Source: Providencia stuartii
Lineage (GTDB): Bacteria; Pseudomonadota; Gammaproteobacteria; Enterobacterales; Enterobacteriaceae
Direction: 5' to 3'
Assembly (NCBI RefSeq): GCF_029277985.1
Contig: NZ_CP119546.1
Coordinates: 868,001 to 932,000 of the forward strand
Length of the DNA stretch: 64,000 nucleotides
Shown: positions 22,031 to 32,047 of the stretch, in pieces
Position numbering within the stretch: the stretch's first letter is position 1
Layout of the letters: the number at the start of each line of letters is the position of its first letter
The notes under the pieces: model-generated
The model's input: the letters and a program-made list of their open reading frames with translations, nothing else
What the model was told of the DNA's origin: nothing
The model's database searches: none
Position numbers and translations under genes: made by a program

Positions 22031-22645
22031 TTAAATAGCCCCCAGAAGATAAACAACGGTAAATACACAAATCCAAACAACGTCTAAGAAGTGCCAGAAT
22101 AAGCTAAGGCAGTTCAAACGCGTTTTGTTCACGTCAGTTAGGCCACGACGAGTGACTTGAATCATCATAACGATAATCCAGATCAAACCTGCTGTTACGT
22201 GCAGACCATGTGTTGCAACTAAAGCAAAGAAACCTGATAGGAAACCGCTACGGTCAGGACCCAGTCCTTCAGCGATCAGTTCATGGAACTCGTACACTTC
22301 CATGATAACGAACCCAAGGCCTAGCAGGAAGGTTGCGAATAGCCATAAGTTGACTGCTGGGATTTTCCCTTTATGCATCGCAATCATTGCGAAGCCATAG
22401 GTAATACTACTGAATAAAAGTAAGAATGTTTCACCCAGAACGAATTTCAGGCTGAAAATATCTTTACCTTCAGGACCACCAGCGGTGCCATCGGCTAGAA
22501 CAACATAAGTTGCAAACAAGCAAGCAAATAGAATCAGGTCGCTCATTATGTAGAGCCAGAAACCAAATACCTTTGTCCCACCTGCATCATGGTGCCCATG
22601 CTCTGCATGGGCTAAGTTTTGATTAGTCATTGTATTAGTTGACAT
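22031..22645 (-). CDS. cyoC: Cytochrome bo3 ubiquinol oxidase subunit III CyoC
   Basis: Five-helix membrane subunit of the heme-copper oxidase. 204 residues, the E. coli length, with [46 protein letters not shown] and [17 protein letters not shown]. The start overlaps the cyoB end by 11 bases, typical of tight translational coupling in this operon. Confidence 0.96.
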   Translation of the reverse strand: MSTNTMTNQNLAHAEHGHHDAGGTKVFGFWLYIMSDLILFACLFATYVVLADGTAGGPEGKDIFSLKFVLGETFLLLFSSITYGFAMIAMHKGKIPAVNLWLFATFLLGLGFVIMEVYEFHELIAEGLGPDRSGFLSGFFALVATHGLHVTAGLIWIIVMMIQVTRRGLTDVNKTRLNCLSLFWHFLDVVWICVFTVVYLLGAI

Positions 22646-24626
22646 CGTTCACACCTGCCTTACGTAAGTCTTCAAAGTGCTTATTCTCGATTTCTTCGAT
22701 TTCAGCCACAGGTACGTAATAATCAACATCTTCGTCGAAGCTTTTTGCAATCCAAGTAACAATCATGCCAGCGAAACCAACGATTGCGAGCCACCAGATG
22801 TGCCAGATCATCGCGAAACCTAAAACCAAGCTAAATGCCGCGATAATCACGCCAGCGCCGGTATTTTTCGGCATATGAATTTCTTCATATGAAGCAGGTT
22901 TCTTATGAGCGATGCCTTTTTCTTTCATATCCCACCAAGCATCACGCGTTTGAACGTTAGGTTCAATAGCGAAGTTGTAGAATGGTGGTGGAGAAGAAGT
23001 TGCCCACTCCAGAGTACGTCCGCCCCATGGGTCTCCGGTTAAGTCACGGTTAGCATGACGATCACGGATACTCACGATGATTTGGATAACTTGGCATGCA
23101 ATACCAATTGCGATTAGACCTGCACCGCAAGCCGCTGCAACCAGCATACCGTGGTACGTTGGGTCAATGTTTTGGCTTAAACGACGAGTCATACCCATAA
23201 AGCCAAGGATATACAACGGCATAAATGCTAAGAAGAAACCAACAATCCAGAACCAGAAGGCACGAACGCCCCATTTCTCATTCAGCGTGAAGCCGTAAGC
23301 TTTCGGGAACCAGTAAGTCATACCAGCGAAACATCCGAATACCACACCACCAATGATAACGTTATGGAAGTGAGCAATCAGGAATAAGCTGTTGTGTAGA
23401 ACGAAGTTTGCACCAGGTACAGCAAGTAGAACCCCAGTCATACCACCAACAGAGAAGGTGATAATGAAGCCGACAGTCCATAGCATCGGTGATTTGAACT
23501 CAATACGACCTTGGTACATGGTAAACAGCCAGTTGAAGATCTTAACCCCAGTTGGGATTGCGATAATCATCGTAGCGATACCGAAGAAGGCGTTGACGTT
23601 TGCCCCCGAGCCCATCGTAAAGAAGTGGTGCAACCATACAATGAACGACATAACGGTAATAACGATAGTTGCCCATACCAGAGAGGTATAGCCAAACAAA
23701 CGTTTTTTCGAGAAGGTTGCTGCAATTTCTGAGAATACACCAAATACAGGTAGAACAAGGATATACACCTCAGGGTGACCCCAAGCCCAAATCAGGTTGA
23801 TGTACATCATCATGTTGCCGCCCATATCGTTAGTGAAGAAATGGGTACCTAGATAACGGTCTAAAGTCAGTAGTGTGATGGTGACTGTTAAGATAGGGAA
23901 TGCTGCAACGATCAGTACGTTAGTACAGAGTGCTGCCCAGCTGAATACTGGCATTTTCATCATCGACATACCCGGTGCACGCATACGGATAATTGTCGCG
24001 ATAAAGTTAACCCCTGTTAATAGTGTACCAATACCGGATATTTGGAGACTCCATATCCAATAATCGACCCCGACACCAGGGTTGTACTCCAAGCCAGATA
24101 AAGGCGGATAAGCTAACCAACCTGTCTGTGCGAATTCACCCACCCCTAAAGAGATGTTAATCAGCACAACACCGACAACGAAGAACCAGAAGCTCAGTGA
24201 GTTCAGGAATGGGAACGCAACATCACGTGCACCAATTTGCAGAGGAACAACAAGGTTCATCAGACCGACAACAAATGGTGTTGCCATGAAGAAAATCATG
24301 ATAACGCCGTGTGCGGTAAAAATTTGGTCATAGTGATGAGGATTCAAGAACCCTTCTTGACCAGCAGAAGCAAGTACCTGCTGACCACGCATCATGATGG
24401 CATCCGCGAAACCACGGAACAACATGACCATTGCAACAATGATGTACATGACACCAATTTTTTTGTGGTCAACAGAGGTTAACCACTCTTTCCACAACCA
24501 CTTCCATTTACCGAAGTAGGTGATCGCACCTAGAAGCGCAAGGCCGCCGAGAATGATACAAATCAATGTCACGACGACAATTGGCTCATGGAGCGGAATA
24601 GCATCTAGTGTTAATTTTCCGAACAT
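22635..24626 (-). CDS. cyoB: Cytochrome bo3 ubiquinol oxidase subunit I CyoB
   Basis: Catalytic heme-copper subunit that reduces O2 to water and pumps protons. ATG 24626 gives 663 residues, identical in length to E. coli, beginning [15 protein letters not shown]; ten upstream codons inside cyoA are not used. Ligand motifs are present: [10 protein letters not shown] (low-spin heme), WGHPEVYI (CuB His and the cross-linked Tyr), [10 protein letters not shown] (two CuB His) and [17 protein letters not shown] (both heme His). It starts 4 bases past the cyoA stop. Confidence 0.98.
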   Translation of the reverse strand: MFGKLTLDAIPLHEPIVVVTLICIILGGLALLGAITYFGKWKWLWKEWLTSVDHKKIGVMYIIVAMVMLFRGFADAIMMRGQQVLASAGQEGFLNPHHYDQIFTAHGVIMIFFMATPFVVGLMNLVVPLQIGARDVAFPFLNSLSFWFFVVGVVLINISLGVGEFAQTGWLAYPPLSGLEYNPGVGVDYWIWSLQISGIGTLLTGVNFIATIIRMRAPGMSMMKMPVFSWAALCTNVLIVAAFPILTVTITLLTLDRYLGTHFFTNDMGGNMMMYINLIWAWGHPEVYILVLPVFGVFSEIAATFSKKRLFGYTSLVWATIVITVMSFIVWLHHFFTMGSGANVNAFFGIATMIIAIPTGVKIFNWLFTMYQGRIEFKSPMLWTVGFIITFSVGGMTGVLLAVPGANFVLHNSLFLIAHFHNVIIGGVVFGCFAGMTYWFPKAYGFTLNEKWGVRAFWFWIVGFFLAFMPLYILGFMGMTRRLSQNIDPTYHGMLVAAACGAGLIAIGIACQVIQIIVSIRDRHANRDLTGDPWGGRTLEWATSSPPPFYNFAIEPNVQTRDAWWDMKEKGIAHKKPASYEEIHMPKNTGAGVIIAAFSLVLGFAMIWHIWWLAIVGFAGMIVTWIAKSFDEDVDYYVPVAEIEEIENKHFEDLRKAGVNDVN

Positions 24627-24630
24627 GCCC

Positions 24631-25578
24631 TTATTCCTCAGCGCCTGTATGAGCATTATGGCTCATATGCATAGATTGACCTGCGGCTTCATCTTTCTTG
24701 TCCGCAGGAGCGTGACCTTTATGGTGCTCATGACCAAACTTGAGAATGATGTCTTCATACAGATTTGGTTTCACGCTAGAGAAGTAGGTAACAGGAACAT
24801 TCATGCTAGGCTTAGCGACTTCGTCGAAAGCTTGCATTGTATCCATAGTTTTAGGTGAAGCTTTTACCTTTTGTACCCACTCATCAAAACCTTGACGATC
24901 AGGTGTTGCAATAGCATTAAACTTCATGTCAGAGAATCCATGACCACTATAGCTTGCTGAGAAGCCTTTGTAGGTACCAGGTTCGTTGGCAATTAAGTGA
25001 AGTTTAGTTTGCATACCTGCCATCGCATAGATTTGGCCACCTAAAGATGGAATGAAGAACGAGTTCATCACCGAATCAGATGTGATTTTGAAGTTGATTG
25101 GCACACCGGTAGGGAATGCTATTTCGTTAACTGTTGCAATACCTTGCTCTGGATAGATGAAAATCCATTTCCAGTCAGCGGAAATAACTTCAATTGTGAC
25201 AGGTTCCTGATCACTGACTAATGGCTGATATGGATCAAGCTCATGAGTCGTTTTCCAAGTGATTGTACCTAGAATAATGATAATGATGATAGGAACAGTC
25301 CAGCAGACTAACTCAATTTTATTTGAGTGAGCCCAGTTAGGACGGTAAGTTGCTGATTTATTGGATTCACGATATTTTCTAGCAAAAATAAACGCCATGA
25401 AAATAACGGGAATGACAACAACCAGCATTAAGCCGATTGCAATAAGAATCAGCTCTTTTTGTTTAACGCCAACGGCGCCTTTAGGGTCCATCAACACCAT
25501 ATCGCAACCACCTAATAATAAGGTAGCGACAACAAGTGAGAGTGCCCCAATGCTTTTTTTGTAGTTCATAAGTCTCAT
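24631..25578 (-). CDS. cyoA: Cytochrome bo3 ubiquinol oxidase subunit II CyoA
   Basis: Lipoprotein subunit II with two membrane helices and a periplasmic cupredoxin-like domain that lacks the CuA ligands of cytochrome c oxidases. ATG 25578 gives 315 residues, the E. coli length; the lipobox LLGGC puts the lipidated Cys at 25. Motifs include [23 protein letters not shown] and [19 protein letters not shown]. The C-terminal tail is rich in His and Met. It heads the operon; a CRP-like site lies upstream. Confidence 0.97.
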   Translation of the reverse strand: MRLMNYKKSIGALSLVVATLLLGGCDMVLMDPKGAVGVKQKELILIAIGLMLVVVIPVIFMAFIFARKYRESNKSATYRPNWAHSNKIELVCWTVPIIIIIILGTITWKTTHELDPYQPLVSDQEPVTIEVISADWKWIFIYPEQGIATVNEIAFPTGVPINFKITSDSVMNSFFIPSLGGQIYAMAGMQTKLHLIANEPGTYKGFSASYSGHGFSDMKFNAIATPDRQGFDEWVQKVKASPKTMDTMQAFDEVAKPSMNVPVTYFSSVKPNLYEDIILKFGHEHHKGHAPADKKDEAAGQSMHMSHNAHTGAEE

Positions 25579-25695
25579 CCACGACCCCAAATGACAAAGA
25601 TTCTAATTGTCGTTTCATCAGTGGGGGCATTCTACGGTAAGGTTATGTGAGTGTAAACAATTGTAAGGTAAAGAAACGGGATTGTTAGCTCTTTA

Positions 25696-25711
25696 TGTTA
25701 ATATGATCACA
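25696..25711. promoter_or_regulatory. CRP-like site upstream of cyoA
   Basis: TGTTA-ATATGA-TCACA: nine of ten half-site bases match TGTGA-N6-TCACA. It is 118 bases upstream of the cyoA start. CRP control of cyo is known in E. coli; occupancy here is inferred. Confidence 0.55.
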
Positions 25712-25895
25712 TGTGAAGAACTTATGATTAAATAGTTAAAAGTCATGCAGATTATAGGTATATTTTGCTAAAACAGGACTAATACTAAAATATCTTTGTC
25801 TTTTTTCAAAGAAAAATATATACAAAAATGAGCAAAAATTAAAACAACTGATCTGATTGTTAAATAAAATGGTAGGTGAAAATACGGCTTTTAAC

Positions 25896-25927
25896 GCCGA
25901 TAAGAGGCTTGAGGCCATCTTATCGGC
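25896..25927 (-). terminator. Hairpin downstream of the Tsx-like gene, possible terminator
   Basis: GCCGATAAGA (25896-25905) and TCTTATCGGC (25918-25927) pair over 10 bp; the loop contains GGC/GCC that can add pairs. No clean T run follows on the minus strand and it lies 80 bases past the stop, so a terminator role is tentative. Confidence 0.4.
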
Positions 25928-26006
25928 TAAAACAACTAAGAAAAATTGTTATTTTCTTGAAAAGAAAAGAGAGTTTTTAAATTTTTCTACAGTTAAATAT
26001 AAACAC

Positions 26007-26780
26007 TTAGAATGTATATTTTAATGTATAAATGATTGCGTCTTGATAAAAATCATCGCCTAGCTTATTGTCAGCATAGCGGTATTGCACACCCGCAGCT
26101 AAGTGTGGTGTTGCATTCCACCAAAAGGCGAGAGCACCATTGACGCCGTCACGCCCACCGTTGCCGTAGCGCTTATGACGAGCAAATTCCATTTCATGCC
26201 AGTTAGTGATCATGAAATCTTCTTCAAACATCTTGAAGCCATAACCTGCAACCCAACCAACCACATAGCCGTTATTGCCTGAGTAGAAAGTTTGGTCAAC
26301 ATAATGTAATGCAACGAATGGTTTGAACCACAGATCACCGAATGAAGTGTTGTAGCCTAAGCCATATAATGTGTTGACTTCATGGAAATTGCCGCCATAT
26401 TTAGCACCTGGCATTGACCAAGTACCGTAAACATGACCATAAACGTTAAAGCCACTATCGCCTAGATAGAAACGACCTGTCGTTTTGATGGTGTAACGTT
26501 GGTTACGGCCAGGCTCAGTACGACGTTTGTGGAATGGATTTTCGACATCAAAAAATCCATACAATTCACCCCAATTAAAGTTAGCTCCGCCTTCTAACTC
26601 AATGTAGGCAAAATCTTTTTTGCGAGTGGTGTTTTCTGATTTAGTTTCGGTGCGGTGAGACCAGTCTAAATAATTGACATTGATGTCCGCGAAACCATTC
26701 TGATAGCCAAGAAAGTCGTCAGCATTTGCCGTCCCAGCTAAAGACGCAAGTGCAGCGACGCAGAGAAGTTGTTTTTTCAT
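26007..26780 (-). CDS. Tsx/OmpK-family outer membrane channel protein
   Basis: Predicted outer-membrane barrel of the nucleoside-specific channel family (Tsx, OmpK). 257 residues with a signal peptide ending ...GTANA before DDFLG, many alternating beta strands, aromatic-rich YLDWSHRTE, GGANFNWGELYGFFDVENP and KPFVALHYVDQTF, and a C-terminal Phe (TLKYTF) as required for barrel assembly. It is shorter than E. coli Tsx (294) and nearer in style to OmpK, so I leave the symbol blank. A CRP-like site lies 126 bases upstream; E. coli tsx is CRP- and CytR-controlled. Alternative: a general porin of the same fold. Confidence 0.85.
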   Translation of the reverse strand: MKKQLLCVAALASLAGTANADDFLGYQNGFADINVNYLDWSHRTETKSENTTRKKDFAYIELEGGANFNWGELYGFFDVENPFHKRRTEPGRNQRYTIKTTGRFYLGDSGFNVYGHVYGTWSMPGAKYGGNFHEVNTLYGLGYNTSFGDLWFKPFVALHYVDQTFYSGNNGYVVGWVAGYGFKMFEEDFMITNWHEMEFARHKRYGNGGRDGVNGALAFWWNATPHLAAGVQYRYADNKLGDDFYQDAIIYTLKYTF

Positions 26781-26905
26781 GATATATTATTTTCGTTTGA
26801 GTATTAACGATATTTATTTGTTATTCAGCCATAAGGCTGATTAGCCCTTAACGTGTGAGATATTAGGCTTTTAATTTGTAATTAAAAAATATATTTCATT
26901 AAATA

Positions 26906-26921
26906 GGTGATATGCATCACG
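26906..26921. promoter_or_regulatory. CRP-like site upstream of the Tsx-like gene
   Basis: GGTGA-TATGCA-TCACG keeps both GTGA/TCAC cores in perfect dyad symmetry with a 6-base centre. Suits a catabolite-controlled nucleoside channel. Confidence 0.55.
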
Positions 26922-26975
26922 CTATGAAGGTAGGGATATCAATATTTGCTAGTCAGATCTAATTTAAAAGGTCAA

Positions 26976-27009
26976 GAAAAAACCCGAAATGAATTAATTT
27001 CACTTCGGG
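26976..27009 (-). terminator. Intrinsic terminator after ampG
   Basis: CCCGAA (26983-26988) pairs with TTCGGG (27004-27009), with additional TGAA/TTCA pairing inside; the A run at 26977-26982 gives six T on the minus strand. Confidence 0.82.
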
Positions 27010-27030
27010 ATGATTGATTGAGTTAATAAT

Positions 27031-28533
27031 TTATTTCTTAACTATCTTGCGTACTGCAAAGAAGTCGAGACAGCCACCAATGATTAAACTGAGTGCGCCA
27101 ATACTTGCGCCTGTATTGAAAATGAAATTCTTATATTCAGGTAAGGCAAGCCAAAGGGATATTTGATTGGTGAATAAGTAAATTTTGACTGTAGCAAACG
27201 AGGTAACTAATAGTGTTAATAGCCATAGCGCTAATATAGCAATTGCGGTTAAGAGGATATAAACGGCAATTTTATAAGCTTGTGGATACAGCTCCCTGCG
27301 TTGGAATAACCCAGTGGTTTGCGTATAGCTCAACGAGGTTTTACAGGCAAGTAAGAGCAGAATACTGGGCACCGAAACAACAATAGAAATCAGATAGAAG
27401 GTTGGCCAGCCGTAAGAAAGAACAACAATACTGGCAACAGGGCCTATATACACTCGAGCAATAGCCGAAAGTGCAGAGAGTAAAGCGAATTGTGTTGCAG
27501 ATAATGACTTATTACATAGAGTCATGAGTAATGCCACGAACGCCGCGGTTCCCATTCCTGAAAAAATATTTTCGATAACAATGATTGAACCCATACTGAT
27601 AATGTTTGGTGGTGTGACCGCAAGGAACCAATAGCCGATATTTGAGGCGCCTTGCAAAATACCAAACACCAATAAGGCGTTAAATAGGCTCATGTTCTTC
27701 ATTAGGTAACCGCCAAACAATGCCCCGAAGATGGTTGCTGCCATACCGACAGTTTTATTGACCGCAGCAACTTCACTTAAGGTAAAGCCAAGGCCACTCA
27801 ATAAGAAGTTAGTACTAAGCGCCATCACAAATGCATCACCCATCTTATAGAATACTAATAATAAGAGGACTAGCCAGGCATTGTTGCGGCTAAAAAACTC
27901 GGCAAGCGGTTTATAAATCGCATCTTTCAGTGAGGTTGGCGGGGTACCACTATCTTCTGGTTCTTTGGCGAGCAGAGTCGCAAAAACACCAATGAGCATC
28001 AGCCCTGCCATCACCATATAAAGTTGTTGCCATGTGAGGAATTTATCTGCCATCCATAATGCTAGCCCACCAGACACCAGCATACTGATGCGATAACCCA
28101 TCACTGAGACTGCGGCACCAAAGCCTCGTTCTTCCGCGCTGAGCAGGTCCGTCTTATAGGCATCAAAGACAATATCTTGTGAGGCAGAACAAAAAGCGAC
28201 CATAACAGCCAGCGCTGCTAGCCACCATAGATGGTCTGATGGATTCATAAAACCCATTGCACCGATACTGAAAATAAGCAGGATTTGTGTGGTCAGTAAC
28301 CATCCTCTACGCCGGCCAAGAAAGGGCGGGGTATACCGATCCATCATTGGAGACCAAAGAAACTTTAATACATAAGCTTGACCAACCAGTGAAAAAAAAC
28401 CAATCGTTTTAATATCGATATTTTCAACCGTTAACCAAGCTTGTAGCGTGCCAGCAGTCAGTGCTAACGGAAGGCCGGATACAAAACCTAATAGGATTAA
28501 AATGACTGAATTGGGTAAAAAAGCACGGGACAT
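27031..28533 (-). CDS. ampG: Muropeptide permease AmpG
   Basis: Inner-membrane MFS-type importer of GlcNAc-anhydro-MurNAc peptides for cell-wall recycling; the imported muropeptides also act as the inducing signal for AmpR-controlled AmpC beta-lactamase where present. 500 residues (E. coli 491). Conserved blocks are LLGFVSGLPLALTAGTLQAW, SPMMDRYTPPFLGRRRGW, FCSASQDIVFDAYKTD and LMTLCNKSLSATQFALLSALSA. About 14 hydrophobic segments are seen. It is followed by a terminator and lies upstream of the Tsx-like gene in the same direction. Confidence 0.96.
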   Translation of the reverse strand: MSRAFLPNSVILILLGFVSGLPLALTAGTLQAWLTVENIDIKTIGFFSLVGQAYVLKFLWSPMMDRYTPPFLGRRRGWLLTTQILLIFSIGAMGFMNPSDHLWWLAALAVMVAFCSASQDIVFDAYKTDLLSAEERGFGAAVSVMGYRISMLVSGGLALWMADKFLTWQQLYMVMAGLMLIGVFATLLAKEPEDSGTPPTSLKDAIYKPLAEFFSRNNAWLVLLLLVFYKMGDAFVMALSTNFLLSGLGFTLSEVAAVNKTVGMAATIFGALFGGYLMKNMSLFNALLVFGILQGASNIGYWFLAVTPPNIISMGSIIVIENIFSGMGTAAFVALLMTLCNKSLSATQFALLSALSAIARVYIGPVASIVVLSYGWPTFYLISIVVSVPSILLLLACKTSLSYTQTTGLFQRRELYPQAYKIAVYILLTAIAILALWLLTLLVTSFATVKIYLFTNQISLWLALPEYKNFIFNTGASIGALSLIIGGCLDFFAVRKIVKK

Positions 28534-28673
28534 AATCTTCCTATGATTGGTTATGAGCTAAATAAAAGGCTTTCCGTTATTGAATAATGGTGAAGGCGCT
28601 ATTCACCGTTTCATTAAGTGCCTATTCTATAGAGATAGGCACTTAATGTATGACAAAACATCGTCTCGAATCA

Positions 28674-29252
28674 TTATCGAGCGTTTTGTTTGATAAATTG
28701 GGTCAATTCTTGATCATTAGCCATATCGTTGATCAGATCAGTGAGTGCAAGATTGATCGCTTTTTCAATTTTATCGTTGCTAGCACCCAGTAATTCTTGG
28801 TTATTGTAATTACGTGTGAATGTCCGTGATTTGGTGGAACCATTCGGTGCCGTTGCGGTAACCGTTACGCTAGAATTCACGGTAATATTATGGCGTAAAC
28901 TGCCTTCACTGACTTGGGCGTTTAATTGGTTCAGTTGAACGACCAAGTTGACATTGGCAGGAGATGACACCATGAAGCCGCGAGCAGCCATTTGTTTTTC
29001 AACCGCTTCTTGCATTAAATAGCGTGGATCACGGGAAGGGGACAGTACCACCAAACTTCCATTACGGTTGATTTCTGTCAGTGCTTTTGAAGGCCGACTA
29101 TCTACGCTGCTAACACTAATTGCGGTTGCATTCAGCGTCGGATTTCGTGCTGGCAAAGTAATCTTGGGTTCGAGTGATAAAGTATTACTGCTTGTTGCAC
29201 AACCAGCTAGAAGAAATAGTGCAAAAAGAGGAAAACAAAGTTTTCTTAACAT
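28674..29252 (-). CDS. yajG: Predicted lipoprotein YajG
   Basis: Envelope lipoprotein of unknown function. ATG 29252 gives 192 residues, the E. coli length; the frame runs 17 codons further upstream without conservation. The signal peptide ends in lipobox LLAGC with lipidated Cys18, and the mature part includes SPSRDPRYLMQEAVEKQMAARGF and the shared C-terminus FIKQNAR. As in E. coli it neighbours ampG and is divergent from bolA. Confidence 0.94.
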   Translation of the reverse strand: MLRKLCFPLFALFLLAGCATSSNTLSLEPKITLPARNPTLNATAISVSSVDSRPSKALTEINRNGSLVVLSPSRDPRYLMQEAVEKQMAARGFMVSSPANVNLVVQLNQLNAQVSEGSLRHNITVNSSVTVTATAPNGSTKSRTFTRNYNNQELLGASNDKIEKAINLALTDLINDMANDQELTQFIKQNAR

Positions 29253-29494
29253 AATTTTTTCCAGTTCATCTTTCCTAATTGGGGTTGTTCCGTTATGGTG
29301 CAACCTAACGAACCCTTATACATTTAACTAGGGTTATAGTTTCACCCTGACGGGTTTTCTGAAAGGTTAGACAACCATTTCGAGAAAAATTCGTCAAAGT
29401 GGTAGTTATCATATCATTGTAGCGCGATTGTCCTCTATCACTACAAAAAAAGATAACAAAACGTCAATGGTGGTTGAACAAAGGAGTGATTTTT

Positions 29495-29833
29495 ATGGGG
29501 ATTGATGCACCGCTAAATATGCAATCACATATTCAGCAAAAGCTGCATGCAGCCTTTGAACCCGCTTATCTTGAAGTGATCAATGAAAGCGATCAACATA
29601 ATGTTCCTGCGGGCTCAGAAAGCCACTTTAAAGTGGTTTTGGTCAGTGAAAAATTTGAAAACAAACGTATGGTTGGCCGTCATCGTGAAATTTATGCTAT
29701 TTTGGCAGATGAATTAGCGGGAAGTATCCATGCTTTAGCGCTACATACTTATACCCCTTCAGAGTGGCATAATTTAGCGGATACGGCACTGAATTCTCCT
29801 GCATGTCGTGGTGGCGGTAAAATAAACAGCTGA
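29495..29833 (+). CDS. bolA: Stress-response morphogene BolA
   Basis: Class II KH-like protein that binds monothiol glutaredoxin with an iron-sulfur cluster and acts as a regulator of cell shape, biofilm and motility genes. ATG 29495 is chosen for the AAGGAGTGAT ribosome site; 112 residues (E. coli 105), with an N-terminal extension of about seven. The family core is EVINESDQHNVPAGSESHFKVVLVS, with the invariant HALALHTYTPSEW. An upstream TTG at 29474 is not supported. Confidence 0.93.
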   Translation: MGIDAPLNMQSHIQQKLHAAFEPAYLEVINESDQHNVPAGSESHFKVVLVSEKFENKRMVGRHREIYAILADELAGSIHALALHTYTPSEWHNLADTALNSPACRGGGKINS

Positions 29834-29917
29834 TTGATTCGCTGTTTGACTGTTATTATGATGAGACGATTTATGTCATTTTATGAATGTTGGCATTAAT
29901 ATCGATGTATGTTTTTT

Positions 29918-29947
29918 CCCCAATTTGCTTGGGGAGTGCTTTTTTTA
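29918..29947 (+). terminator. Intrinsic terminator after bolA
   Basis: CCCCAA (29918-29923) pairs with TTGGGG (29929-29934); a T run follows at 29940-29946, and T bases also precede the stem. Confidence 0.75.
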
Positions 29948-29999
29948 GTCGGAAAAGTCACAAATAAAGAGGAATAATCGCTTCTTTTATCAGCTTTTC

Positions 30000-30028
30000 T
30001 CGACTCGGGGCATCTGCATCGGTATAAT
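30000..30028 (+). promoter_or_regulatory. Sigma-70 promoter upstream of tig
   Basis: TCGACT (30000-30005) at -35 and a consensus TATAAT (30023-30028) at -10, with a 17-base spacer. Confidence 0.62.
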
Positions 30029-30187
30029 GTCGCGTCTAATTTTCAGTAAGGTTTCGGGACGCTTCTGATATCAGGGATGACCGTTGTGTAAGCAACGCCC
30101 CCGGTTCTGGAAGGGAGAAGGTCATTATGATTTAATGGCTTAACTCTGGAGTAGACCGATCACTAAGATTTTTTTTGAGGTAAGAAG

Positions 30188-31492
30188 ATGCAAGTTTCTG
30201 TTGAAACGACTCAAGGCCTTGGGCGTCGTGTAACAATCACCGTTCCTGCTGCCGATATTGAAAAAGCAGTAAACAGCGAGCTGGTTAACGTCGCGAAGAA
30301 AGTACGTGTTGATGGCTTCCGTAAAGGAAAAGTGCCAATGAACATCGTTAAACAGCGTTACGGCGCGTCTGTTATGCAAGACGTTCTGGGCGATGTGATG
30401 CAACGTAACTTCATCAACGCAATCATTGAACAAAAAATCAATCCAGCCGGTGCACCTAGCTACAAGCCTGAAATGCTGGAAGATGGTAAAGATTTTGTTT
30501 ACTCAGTTGAATTCGAAGTCTATCCAGAAATCGAACTAAAAGGTCTGGAAACTATCGAAGTAGAAAAACCAGTTGTTACTGTTAAAGATGAAGATCTTGA
30601 AAACATGCTGGAAACGCTACGTAAACAACAAGCTCAGTGGAAAGAAACATCTGAAGCCGCAGCGGCTGATTCGCGTATCACAATTAACTTCACGGGTTCA
30701 ATCGATGGTGAAGAATTTGAAGGCGGCAAAGCAGAAGATTTCGCACTAGTTATGGGCGAAGGTCGTATGATCCCTGGTTTTGAAGATGGCATCGTTGGCC
30801 ACAAAGCGGGTGAAGAATTCGATATCGAAGTTAATTTCCCAGAAGATTACCACGCTGAAAACCTGAAAGGTAAAGCAGCGAAGTTTGCTATCGTTCTGAA
30901 GAAAGTTGAACAGCGTGAACTGCCAGAATTCACTGAAGAATTCATCAAGCGTTTCGGTATTGCTGACGGCACTTTAGACGGTCTGCGCGCGGAAGTGCGT
31001 AAAAACATGGAACGCGAACTGAAAAATGCGGTACGTAACCGTATTAAAGCTCAGGTTCTGGATGGTTTGGTTAATGCGAATGACATCGAAGTTCCAGCTG
31101 CGGTGGTTGATGGTGAGATCGATGTTCTGCGTCGTCAAGCTGCACAACGTTTCGGTGGTAACGAGAAACAAGCGATGGAACTGCCTCGTGAGCTGTTCGA
31201 AGAACAAGCGAAACGTCGCGTTGTTATCGGCCTACTGTTAGGTGAAGTGATCAATTCGAACGAACTGAAAGCTGATGAAGATCGCGTTAAAGTTCTGATT
31301 GAAGAAATGGCTTCAGCTTATGAAGATCCAACTGAAGTTATCGAATACTACAGCAAAAACAATGAGCTGATGAATAGCGTTCGTAACTTAGCTCTTGAAG
31401 AACAAGCGGTTGAGAAAATTCTGGAAGTGGCTAAAGTGACTGAAAAAGAAACTAACTTCAATGAACTGATGAACCAAGTTCAAGCTGGTTAA
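30188..31492 (+). CDS. tig: Trigger factor
   Basis: Ribosome-bound chaperone that meets nascent chains at the exit tunnel, with peptidyl-prolyl isomerase activity. 434 residues (E. coli 432). The ribosome-docking signature GFRKGKVP occupies residues 43-50; the FKBP-like domain follows ([19 protein letters not shown] to [12 protein letters not shown]), then the helical arms. It heads the tig-clpP-clpX-lon proteostasis block but has its own terminator. Confidence 0.97.
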   Translation: MQVSVETTQGLGRRVTITVPAADIEKAVNSELVNVAKKVRVDGFRKGKVPMNIVKQRYGASVMQDVLGDVMQRNFINAIIEQKINPAGAPSYKPEMLEDGKDFVYSVEFEVYPEIELKGLETIEVEKPVVTVKDEDLENMLETLRKQQAQWKETSEAAAADSRITINFTGSIDGEEFEGGKAEDFALVMGEGRMIPGFEDGIVGHKAGEEFDIEVNFPEDYHAENLKGKAAKFAIVLKKVEQRELPEFTEEFIKRFGIADGTLDGLRAEVRKNMERELKNAVRNRIKAQVLDGLVNANDIEVPAAVVDGEIDVLRRQAAQRFGGNEKQAMELPRELFEEQAKRRVVIGLLLGEVINSNELKADEDRVKVLIEEMASAYEDPTEVIEYYSKNNELMNSVRNLALEEQAVEKILEVAKVTEKETNFNELMNQVQAG

Positions 31493-31518
31493 TTTCGTTT
31501 TATCCGCGTTATAAATAA

Positions 31519-31548
31519 AAAACCCGTGGCGTATGCTGCGGGTTTTTT
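31519..31548. terminator. Intrinsic terminator after tig
   Basis: AACCCG (31521-31526) pairs with CGGGTT (31539-31544) with extra GGC/GCT-type pairing inside, followed by six T and preceded by an A run. Confidence 0.88.
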
Positions 31549-31691
31549 GTCAATGATATCGGCGTCATCTCTCAGATTAGGTTGATAGCGTGGTACGCTT
31601 ATGTTCAAGGTATACCGTGATTTTTGTTCCTCGAGCACCTGAGTATCTACCTTAATATCGAGCTAATTTTTAGAGGACAAGCGAAGATAGT

Positions 31692-31718
31692 CTTGAAAAT
31701 AACATTTTCGCCCTAATT
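31692..31718 (+). promoter_or_regulatory. Sigma-32-like promoter candidate upstream of clpP
   Basis: CTTGAA (31692-31697), a 13-base spacer, then CCCTAATT (31711-31718), close to the heat-shock consensus CTTGAA / CCCCATNT. It is about 330 bases before clpP, a long leader, so a second promoter nearer the gene is possible. Confidence 0.48.
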
Positions 31719-32047
31719 TTATTATAAATGTTGCTGTATATTCTAATTATATCGGCTGTTAGGCTGGGTGAATCTTACAGAACAAATCCGTGAATCCTTA
31801 CAGACTTGTGTTAAACTATTTTACAGTGAGTCTTGTTTTCTACAGCATAATTCATCTCATTAATGCACACTTCTTTGAGGGTCTTTAGGCTAAACACAAA
31901 GAAATAATCAAATGAGATAGCAGTGAAAATATGTGAGATAGATAATTTTTAAAGACAAACTGTTTGTTTGCTGCTTAGAATGCGTAAAAGTCGAACAAAC
32001 AGCAAATTTAGGCGCAAGCACCAGAAAGTTTTTAATAGGAGATTTCG

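Larger units (their letters stand above)
25579..26006. other. Intergenic region between cyoA and the Tsx-like gene
   Basis: About 430 AT-rich bases without a credible gene. It carries the cyo promoter region, including a CRP-like site at 25696, and a hairpin GCCGATAAGA/TCTTATCGGC (25896-25927) that may close the neighbouring Tsx-like transcript. Confidence 0.45.
29834..30187. other. Intergenic region between bolA and tig
   Basis: About 350 bases: the bolA terminator at 29918, then a sigma-70 promoter (30000-30028) and a leader of about 150 bases before tig. The leader contains GC-rich segments such as GTTGTGTAAGCAAC that can fold. No small gene is evident. Confidence 0.5.
31493..32047. other. 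Intergenic region between tig and clpP
   Basis: About 555 bases: the tig terminator, a heat-shock-type promoter candidate near 31692, and an AT-rich leader ending in TAGGAG (32036-32041) before clpP. No protein gene is supported; a short minus-strand frame covering the clpP start is a shadow. Confidence 0.5.
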
